NCBI GenBank assembly: GCA_039180385.1
Contig: JBCDDJ010000172.1
Coordinates: 1-12,451, forward strand
DNA from: SIO4C1 sp039180385
GTDB lineage: Bacteria > Cyanobacteriota > Cyanobacteriia > Phormidesmidales > Phormidesmidaceae
Direction: 5' to 3'
DNA: 12,451 nt
How positions within the stretch are numbered: position 1 is the stretch's first letter; the number at the start of each line of letters is the position of its first letter. Under the pieces are notes generated by a model, which saw only the letters and a list, made by a program, of their open reading frames with translations, was not told the DNA's origin and searched no databases. A program made the translations under genes and the position numbers. Positions 5,557-11,072 of this stretch are shown in pieces.

Positions 5557-8010
5557 TTATACACTCACCAATGCAGGCTGCTTGGCAGACCGTACTTGCA
5601 CTTGACCATCATCGTCGAGGTCAAAGATAGCGGTATCTCCATCTTGGATGGTGCCAGCCAGCAGGGCTTCAGCCAGATAGTCCTCGATCAGTCTTGAAAT
5701 CGCCCGGCGCATCGGTCTTGCCCCATAGCGCTGGTCATATCCTTCATTGAGCAGCCGCTCTTTAAAGGTATCGCTGAGTTCAAACTGAATGTTGCGCTCA
5801 ACCAGACGAGCCGTGACTTGCTTAATGAGTACCTCGGCGATTTCGGCCACCTCGTCCTTGATCAGCTGGCGGAAGACGATGATTTCATCAATCCGGTTCA
5901 GCAGCTCAGGTCTAAAAAACTGCTTCATTTCTTCATTCACCAGGTTACGGATGTTGTGGTAACGAGAGGTCAGCTCATCCACCGCACCCATCTCAAAGCC
6001 GAGGCCACCGCCACCTTTCTCAATCACCTTTGAGCCAATATTGCTGGTCATGATGATGATGGTGTTCTTAAAGCTCACCTTGCGGCCTTTTGAGTCGCTC
6101 AGGTGACCGTCATCCAACAGCTGCAGCAGCGTGTTAAAAACATCGGGGTGGGCCTTTTCAATTTCGTCCATCAGGACGACAGTGTAGGGCTTCCGGCGAA
6201 TAGCCTCGGTCAGCTGCCCGCCCTCGTCATAGCCGACATAGCCCGGCGGGGAGCCGATCAGCTTGGATACCGACTGGGGCTCCATAAACTCAGACATATC
6301 TAACCGCATCATCGCGTCTTCTGAGCCAAAGACAGAAGCGGCGAGGGCCTTCGCCAGTTCGGTTTTGCCCACGCCCGTGGGGCCAGAGAAAATCAGACTG
6401 GCGATAGGACGATTGGGGCTGCGCATGCCTACTCGAGCCCGACGCACAGCGCGAGCTACGGCAATCACCGCTTCATCTTGGCCGATCACCCGCTCGTGTA
6501 GGGTGTCTTCCAGATGCAGCAGCAGGGCAGATTCGGTCTCACTGAGGCGATTGACTGGCACCCCGGTCCAACTGGCGACGATATCAGCAATATCTTCATC
6601 CGTGACCTGGGGGTCCGACAGCTCGCCCAGGGAGCCAGTCAGCTTCTGAGTTAACTCAACTTCTTTAGACCGCAGGGTATTGGCCTGGGCAAAGTCTTGG
6701 CGCTGTAGCTGGGTTACCATATCAGACTGCACCTGGCGCAGCTCTTTGCGCAGGTCTCCGACTGGCATTTTCTGGGAGTAGCGTAGCTTTACCCGTGAAC
6801 CGGCTTCATCAATCAGGTCGATGGCCTTGTCAGGCAGGTGTCGATCGCTGATGTAGCGATCCGATAGCTTGGCCGCAGCTTCCAGGGCCTCATCGGTGAT
6901 CGTGAGCCGATGGAACTGCTCGTAGCGCCCCCGCAGGCCAAACAAGATTTCGAGGGTCTCTTCCACAGAGGGTGGGTCGATGGTGACCGGCTGGAAGCGG
7001 CGCTCCAGGGCGGCGTCTTTCTCAATATACTTGCGGTATTCATCGAGGGTGGTGGCTCCGATGCACTGCAACTCACCCCTGGCCAGGGCAGGCTTAAGCA
7101 GATTGGCAGCGTCCATGCTGCCCTCGAGGGAGCCAGCCCCCATTAAGGTGTGCAGTTCGTCAATCACCAGGATAATGTTCTGGGCCTGGCGGACTTCATC
7201 CATCACCTGGGTGAGCCGCTCTTCAAAGTCGCCTCTAAAGCGGGTGCCTGAGACCAGCAGGGCCATATCCAGGCTAATCACACGGCGGTTAAACAGGCTT
7301 TCAGGAACGTCCTGATTGACAATGCGCTGAGCCAGACCTTCTGCGATCGCAGTTTTACCCACCCCAGGCTCACCCACCAAAACCGGATTGTTTTTAGTGC
7401 GGCGACCCAGGATTTGGATTACCCGCTCGATTTCACGGTGGCGACCCACGACCGGGTCTAGCTTGCCGTCAGCAGCCAGGGCCGTCAAATCGGTACTAAA
7501 CTCTGCCAAGACGCCCTTGGCAGCGGGTTTAAAGGAGTCTGTTTCGCGATTGCCGTTGGTGGCCCCCACCGTGGCCAGTTCGCCAATGGCTCGAATTAGC
7601 TGCATCCGAATTTTGGACGGCTCAACCCCCAGGTTGGTCAGCACTCGATAGGCGACGCTCTCAGTATTTTGGGTCAAGCTCAGCAGCAGATGCTCTGGCT
7701 CAATGTAAGGATGATCAAGCTTGCGAGCCTCTTGAAAAGCTTGCTCAAAAACCTGCTTGACCTTCGGCGTAAACGGAATTTCTGCAGGACCATTGCCCGA
7801 ACCTCGGCCAATAATGGCCTCTACCTCGGTGCGCGCATTGGCTAGATTCACCCCAAAATCATTTAGCACCCGGGCGGCAATGCTAGAGCCCTCTTTGATG
7901 ACACCGAGCAGCAACTGCTCACTGCCGACAAAATTATGGCCGAGGCGACGTGCCTCTTCCTGAGCCTGCATAATCACCGCAATGGCTGTGTTGGTGAAAT
8001 GTTCAAACAT
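5557..8010 (-). CDS. clpC: ClpC, AAA+ unfoldase of the Clp protease
   Basis: ClpC is an Hsp100/AAA+ chaperone that unfolds proteins and feeds them to a ClpP-type protease chamber; in cyanobacteria it is a core, often essential, protein. All expected parts of the 817-residue chain are present. Two Clp-N repeats lie at about 1-145. AAA1 has Walker A GEPGVGKT (213-220), Walker B VIDE (282-285) and LERRF (336-339). The M-domain (about 410-460) contains a UVR-like coiled segment, as in ClpC and unlike ClpA. AAA2 has Walker A GPTGVGKT (543-550), Walker B VLMDEIE (612-618) and FRPELLNRIDE (699-709). The tripeptide LGF (670-672) in a Gly-rich loop is the expected ClpP docking loop. The ATG at 8010 begins with the family-typical MFEHFTNTAIAVIM. 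A weak AGAGGT precedes it by 12 bases. A repeat-rich leader lies upstream and a terminator downstream. No key residue is missing. Confidence 0.97.
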   Translation of the reverse strand: MFEHFTNTAIAVIMQAQEEARRLGHNFVGSEQLLLGVIKEGSSIAARVLNDFGVNLANARTEVEAIIGRGSGNGPAEIPFTPKVKQVFEQAFQEARKLDHPYIEPEHLLLSLTQNTESVAYRVLTNLGVEPSKIRMQLIRAIGELATVGATNGNRETDSFKPAAKGVLAEFSTDLTALAADGKLDPVVGRHREIERVIQILGRRTKNNPVLVGEPGVGKTAIAEGLAQRIVNQDVPESLFNRRVISLDMALLVSGTRFRGDFEERLTQVMDEVRQAQNIILVIDELHTLMGAGSLEGSMDAANLLKPALARGELQCIGATTLDEYRKYIEKDAALERRFQPVTIDPPSVEETLEILFGLRGRYEQFHRLTITDEALEAAAKLSDRYISDRHLPDKAIDLIDEAGSRVKLRYSQKMPVGDLRKELRQVQSDMVTQLQRQDFAQANTLRSKEVELTQKLTGSLGELSDPQVTDEDIADIVASWTGVPVNRLSETESALLLHLEDTLHERVIGQDEAVIAVARAVRRARVGMRSPNRPIASLIFSGPTGVGKTELAKALAASVFGSEDAMMRLDMSEFMEPQSVSKLIGSPPGYVGYDEGGQLTEAIRRKPYTVVLMDEIEKAHPDVFNTLLQLLDDGHLSDSKGRKVSFKNTIIIMTSNIGSKVIEKGGGGLGFEMGAVDELTSRYHNIRNLVNEEMKQFFRPELLNRIDEIIVFRQLIKDEVAEIAEVLIKQVTARLVERNIQFELSDTFKERLLNEGYDQRYGARPMRRAISRLIEDYLAEALLAGTIQDGDTAIFDLDDDGQVQVRSAKQPALVSV

Positions 8011-8162
8011 AGTTTTCGATGGACCTCTACCAAGGTATGGGGGCTAAGTGCAGTTTGCGAAAATGATCTAGGGTCTGAGATTTAGGGTCTTGATAGACCA
8101 TCAACCATTCAGATTCGTTAAGTTTTTTACTGTGTACTCAAAACTGTACCCATTTTCAGAAA

Positions 8163-8214
8163 ACTTCGACATTCGCGAGAGCCGAAGTAAACAGGTAGGG
8201 TTTCCGTAAACCCT
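8163..8214. promoter_or_regulatory. Two adjacent hairpins in the clpC upstream region
   Basis: The first hairpin has ACTTCG (8163-8168) pairing with CGAAGT (8183-8188), with an inner TTCGCGA that may pair further. The second has AGGGTTT (8197-8203) pairing with AAACCCT (8208-8214) across the tetraloop CCGT. Neither is followed by a T-run on the minus strand, so they do not look like terminators. They may lie in the clpC 5' leader or be protein sites. Confidence 0.4.
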
Positions 8215-8236
8215 TCTGCTGATTGAGATAGTCGTA

Positions 8237-8264
8237 TCAATAGATTTCCCAAGATAGTTGTCAA
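8237..8264 (-). promoter_or_regulatory. Candidate clpC promoter with perfect -35 box
   Basis: TTGACA on the minus strand (8264-8259) is a perfect -35 hexamer. Sixteen bases on is TATTGA (8242-8237), a weak -10. If used, it gives a clpC leader of roughly 220 bases that includes both hairpins. The weak -10 keeps confidence low, and a promoter closer to clpC is equally possible. Confidence 0.25.
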
Positions 8265-8467
8265 GATAGAGATTAAGAATATTTTTCAGAGAGATTACTT
8301 AGCGGTTTGAGTTACCTGATGTCTTTTGCCCCACAACCCCTGCCAAATTGCCTGTGCTCACGACCTTAGAGATGTGTAAACGGTTAACCCAGCGGTGAAC
8401 CGAAACCTACTGTTATGAATAATTTCGTGGGTAATGTTTTCCGTGGATGGTACTTTAGTGATGCTAT

Positions 8468-8492
8468 TAGGTAGGGCTAAAACCCGGACCTA
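8468..8492 (-). terminator. Weak hairpin at the end of the small exported-protein gene
   Basis: TAGGT (8468-8472) pairs with ACCTA (8488-8492), and an inner GGG pairs with CCC around CTAAAA. The outer arm includes the gene's stop codon (8492-8490). No T-run follows on the minus strand, so it may stabilise the 3' end rather than terminate transcription. Confidence 0.25.
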
Positions 8493-9044
8493 GATCATTT
8501 CTGCGTAGTCGGCCTGACAGGTACCGAGGATTTGCTGCTCTTGAGCGGTGACCTCATCAATGGGGTGAAACCCTTGTAAGCCCAAGCTGTCTGCAGCTAT
8601 CCCGGCCACTAAGGGCTGGGTAACCTCCAGGGCGATGGCGTAGGGATGATGGGTTTGCTCATAGCTATCGACCACCGTCAGCTCTAAAGCATCAGGGGTG
8701 ACATTGCCATAAAAGCAGTCAAACGAAGACGAGGGCATATAAAAGGCCCCGACGGTTTGCTCGGCGTTAACTTCAAAAATGAGATAAACCGCACCCAGCT
8801 CGTTGCGATGGGGGGCTTGCCCATATAAATAAACGCCGTCAGCCAGGGCAGCTAGGGGCTGAGGTCTAAAAGAACGGGCAATAGCGCTGGCCAGGGACTG
8901 GTTTGCAGAGGCGCTGGAAGCAAATAATAGGATCTGGGTAACAGCCAGACTCAAACCAATCTTGAGGGAGGTATGACCCAGCTTCCAGGTACGGACAGCC
9001 AGTCGAGACGGAGCAGACACTACGGACGAAACAACCTGGGACAT
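8490..9044 (-). CDS. Small exported protein of unknown function, cyanobacterial type
   Basis: I can name no function. Counting from the ATG at 9044 (184 residues), an N-terminal basic stretch leads to a hydrophobic core (about 29-42) and a signal-peptidase site ASA before N48. The mature domain starts at about residue 63 with LAALADGVYLYGQAP. It contains LGAVYLIFEVN, VGAFYMPSSSFDCFYGN and LELTVVDSYEQ, a pattern I associate with a conserved uncharacterised cyanobacterial family. Two cysteines (about 110 and 176) could form a disulfide outside the plasma membrane. An upstream in-frame GTG at 9065 would add seven residues. The ATG is preferred because AGGTGA lies four bases before it, inside that extension. 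It is transcribed away from the ABC-class ATPase gene and towards clpC, 479 bp off, so it is probably its own unit. Confidence 0.75.
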   Translation of the reverse strand: MSQVVSSVVSAPSRLAVRTWKLGHTSLKIGLSLAVTQILLFASSASANQSLASAIARSFRPQPLAALADGVYLYGQAPHRNELGAVYLIFEVNAEQTVGAFYMPSSSFDCFYGNVTPDALELTVVDSYEQTHHPYAIALEVTQPLVAGIAADSLGLQGFHPIDEVTAQEQQILGTCQADYAEMI

Positions 9045-9048
9045 AAGC

Positions 9049-9054
9049 TCACCT
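9049..9054 (-). promoter_or_regulatory. Ribosome binding site deciding the start at 9044
   Basis: AGGTGA on the minus strand matches the core of the anti-Shine-Dalgarno complement and lies four bases before the ATG at 9044. It falls inside the frame of the longer GTG start at 9065 and argues for the shorter protein. Confidence 0.6.
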
Positions 9055-9149
9055 GTGGCAGACACGATAGTAAAGAGTATGTAAGGTTATCCGTGTTTTC
9101 TCTGTGATGGGTCCTGCTCCCTTGGATGATGCTGCCCCCCCTTGGCTGA

Positions 9150-9161
9150 TGATCTAGATCA
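9150..9161. promoter_or_regulatory. 12-bp palindrome TGATCTAGATCA, possible operator
   Basis: This is a perfect palindrome in the divergent spacer between the small exported-protein gene and the ABC-class ATPase gene. The TGAT-N4-ATCA core resembles the half-sites of CRP/FNR-family regulators, without the outer T/A pair of a full FNR box. It is not a GTA-N8-TAC NtcA site. The position suits an operator, but no regulator is identified. Confidence 0.3.
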
Positions 9162-9173
9162 CGAACGGTTCAT

Positions 9174-9239
9174 AGAAAGCGGGTTTCTGCGGCAAACTTT
9201 GCGGGTGCTCAGTGCGAGCCTGTAAGAAACCCGCTTTCT
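9174..9239. repeat. 66-bp inverted-repeat element with perfect 15-bp arms
   Basis: AGAAAGCGGGTTTCT (9174-9188) is repeated exactly as its reverse complement at 9225-9239. Each arm is itself nearly palindromic (AGAAA...TTTCT). The 36-base centre holds two smaller inverted repeats, GCAAA/TTTGC (9192-9202) and GCTC/GAGC (9207-9219), so a cloverleaf-like fold is possible. It lies upstream of both flanking genes and has no T-run, so it is not a terminator. It resembles the AGAAACC-type palindromes common between cyanobacterial genes and may be a REP/MITE-like sequence. Confidence 0.8.
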
Positions 9240-9289
9240 CGACGTAAGATAGCCTCGCGGGTTAGTCACAATACATTTCGCATAGTGAT

Positions 9290-11011
9290 ATGGATGATCA
9301 AGGGCTCAGTCGCACCCTACGCCAACTCGATGGACAAAGTTATAGAGCTTACAAACAGCTGGCCGGGCACTACCGATTTCCTGACTTTGATTTAGACATT
9401 GCCCATGTCCAGGGCGATCCGTTTGCGGCCCCCAGTCGGATTTCGATCGGGTTGTCCCATGAGGTGGCTGAGTTTCCTGACGATTGGAGACAAACCCCAC
9501 TGCGGCGGGTGGCCTTGGCGGATGCCCTACACCGACAGGTGTATCAGATAATTCCTCAAGTGCAGCAGCGGCGTGGCTCTGGTAAAAGTGGTCGGTTGAT
9601 TGTTTCTGCGGTGAGTCAGGCGATTCTTGAGCGCACCGCCGTTCAGATTCACGAGGGGTTTATTGAGCTGAGACTTGGGGTGGGGCTACCCGCTTTTGGC
9701 AGGCGCATTGCGGGTCATGAGGCGATTTCACTGTTGACTCAAGATATTCCGCAGCTAGTGGCACGGTCTTTAATGTACGCGGCCCTACCCCAGGCTGAGC
9801 TGCTGCGCCAGATTGAAACCGTCGAAGATGCGACGGCCCTGCGGCAGCAACTCACGGAAAATGGGCTGGTGGCTTTTATCGCCAATGGGTCTATTTTGCC
9901 GCGCCGCAGTGGTGTGGATGAGCGACCCCTCCAGGGGCAAGCGGTCGCGTTTCAGGCCCCAGCTGGGTTAGCGGTGACTTTGCAGACGCCCCACTCCGGT
10001 GCGATCGCAGGCATGGGCATCCCCGCGGGCATTACCCTGATCGTAGGGGGCGGCTACCATGGCAAATCAACCGTGTTGCGGGCAATTGAGCAGGGGGTGT
10101 ACAACCATATCCCTGGGGATGGTCGAGAACGGGTCGTGACCGAGGACAGTGCGGTTAAAATCCGGGCTGAGGATGGCCGCAGCGTGGTTGGGGTGAATAT
10201 TTCGCCTTTTATTAACAACCTCCCCCAGGGGATCTCGACCCAGCAGTTTTCGACCCCTAACGCCAGCGGCAGTACCTCCCAGGCGGCGGGCATTATCGAG
10301 GCCATTGAGGCCGGGGCCAAGGTTTTACTTATCGATGAAGATACCGCCGCGACTAATTTTATGATTCGAGATCGCAACATGCAGGCCCTGATCGCGAAAG
10401 ATCAAGAACCGATTACCCCCTTTGTGGATAAAGTCCAGCAGCTTTACGACGACTATGGCATCTCGACGATACTCGTCATGGGGGGCAGTGGTGACTACTT
10501 CCAGGTGGCTGATACCGTGATCGCATTGGACAGTTATCAGCCTCGGGTGGTGACCGACCAGGCTAAGGCGATTGCCCAGGCCGATCAGGACCGACGTCCT
10601 GAAGGGGGTCAGCAGTTTGGCCAGTTAACCCCGCGCCACCTTGATATATCTGGCTTAGAGCAGCATCCAAGGGGCAATAAAATTAAGGTCCGAGATGTGG
10701 ATGCAGTCGTGATTGGCCATGAAGCCATCGATCTGCGGGCGGTTGAGCAGCTCATTGAGCCTAATCAAGTCCGGGCAATTGCCCAGGCTATCAATGATTT
10801 GCAACATCGAGGGGTCGCCAGCCGGTATCCGCTACCCGAACTGCTCGATCGGCTAATGGAGCAGCTGACTCAGCAAGGGATGGACAGCATTAGCCCTTTT
10901 CCGATGGCCGATCTGGCCATGTTTCGGCGATTTGAGCTGGCCGCCGCGATTAATCGACTCCGTCAGTTGCAGGTTCGCTCACTAAGGCATGGGTCTTCTC
11001 AATCGAAGTAG
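9290..11011 (+). CDS. ABC-class P-loop ATPase (PF09818 / MRB1590 type)
   Basis: This 573-residue protein matches the stand-alone 'predicted ATPase of the ABC class' family (PF09818). It is soluble, with no membrane span, signal peptide or transporter partner. Residues 1-240 form the N-terminal region typical of the family, including RQLDGQSYRAYKQL and the PSRISIGL segment. The nucleotide site has Walker A GGGYHGKST (253-261), a signature-like STSQA (328-332) and Walker B VLLIDE (345-350, D349/E350) followed by DTAATNFM. The C-terminal third is the family's helical region. A trypanosome relative, MRB1590, binds RNA through a pore in this fold, so nucleic-acid binding is a fair guess; the bacterial role is unknown. 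The ATG at 9290 lacks a clear Shine-Dalgarno but fits the family N-terminus. The PacS-like gene follows after 61 bp on the same strand and may be co-transcribed. Confidence 0.9.
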   Translation: MDDQGLSRTLRQLDGQSYRAYKQLAGHYRFPDFDLDIAHVQGDPFAAPSRISIGLSHEVAEFPDDWRQTPLRRVALADALHRQVYQIIPQVQQRRGSGKSGRLIVSAVSQAILERTAVQIHEGFIELRLGVGLPAFGRRIAGHEAISLLTQDIPQLVARSLMYAALPQAELLRQIETVEDATALRQQLTENGLVAFIANGSILPRRSGVDERPLQGQAVAFQAPAGLAVTLQTPHSGAIAGMGIPAGITLIVGGGYHGKSTVLRAIEQGVYNHIPGDGRERVVTEDSAVKIRAEDGRSVVGVNISPFINNLPQGISTQQFSTPNASGSTSQAAGIIEAIEAGAKVLLIDEDTAATNFMIRDRNMQALIAKDQEPITPFVDKVQQLYDDYGISTILVMGGSGDYFQVADTVIALDSYQPRVVTDQAKAIAQADQDRRPEGGQQFGQLTPRHLDISGLEQHPRGNKIKVRDVDAVVIGHEAIDLRAVEQLIEPNQVRAIAQAINDLQHRGVASRYPLPELLDRLMEQLTQQGMDSISPFPMADLAMFRRFELAAAINRLRQLQVRSLRHGSSQSK

Positions 11012-11043
11012 CCCCTTGACTCTCTAGCCCGCTGGAGCTTTTA

Positions 11044-11069
11044 CCCTAGGAAGACCGATTAGGGGGTGC
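11044..11069 (+). promoter_or_regulatory. Strong ribosome site of pacS inside a small inverted repeat
   Basis: The purine-rich AGGGGGTG (11061-11068) ends four bases before the ATG at 11073 and supports that start. Its first bases belong to TAGGG (11060-11064), which can pair with CCCTA (11044-11048) across an 11-base loop. A 5-bp stem could partly hide the ribosome site, but it is short and may not matter. Confidence 0.45.
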
Positions 11070-11072
11070 TCT

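Larger units (their letters stand above)
8011..8489. other. 479-bp spacer upstream of clpC, rich in small repeats
   Basis: No gene or RNA family is recognised here. Reading away from clpC, the spacer holds several small elements: TAGGGTCT twice at a 14-bp period (8069-8076, 8083-8090); the inverted pair TTGAT/ATCAA (8090-8104); GTAC-N8-GTAC (8134-8149); two hairpins (8163-8188 and 8197-8214); a degenerate 26-bp-period direct repeat (8226-8270); and GGTTAACC/GGTGAACC (8382-8401). A perfect -35 box is at 8264-8259. It presumably holds the clpC promoter and a long 5' leader, and the 3' end of the upstream exported-protein transcript. Confidence 0.6.

Noticed and set aside
6263..6649. 128-codon plus-strand frame inside clpC
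   Set aside because: It is antisense to the second AAA+ domain of ClpC, which is intact on the minus strand. Long antisense frames are common in GC-rich genes.
8134..8149. GTAC-N8-GTAC as an NtcA or LexA site
   Set aside because: NtcA needs GTA-N8-TAC; here the GTA-to-TAC spacing is 10. The cyanobacterial LexA motif AGTAC-N4-GTACT also does not fit. It is kept only as an unexplained repeat.
8341..8410. Possible tRNA or small structured RNA in the clpC upstream spacer
   Set aside because: There is no acceptor stem, GTTCNANNC T-loop motif or anticodon arm. The only pairing is the short GGTTAACC/GGTGAACC pair.
9174..9239. Inverted repeat read as a terminator
   Set aside because: It lies upstream of both flanking genes, has a 36-base loop and lacks a T-run on either strand.
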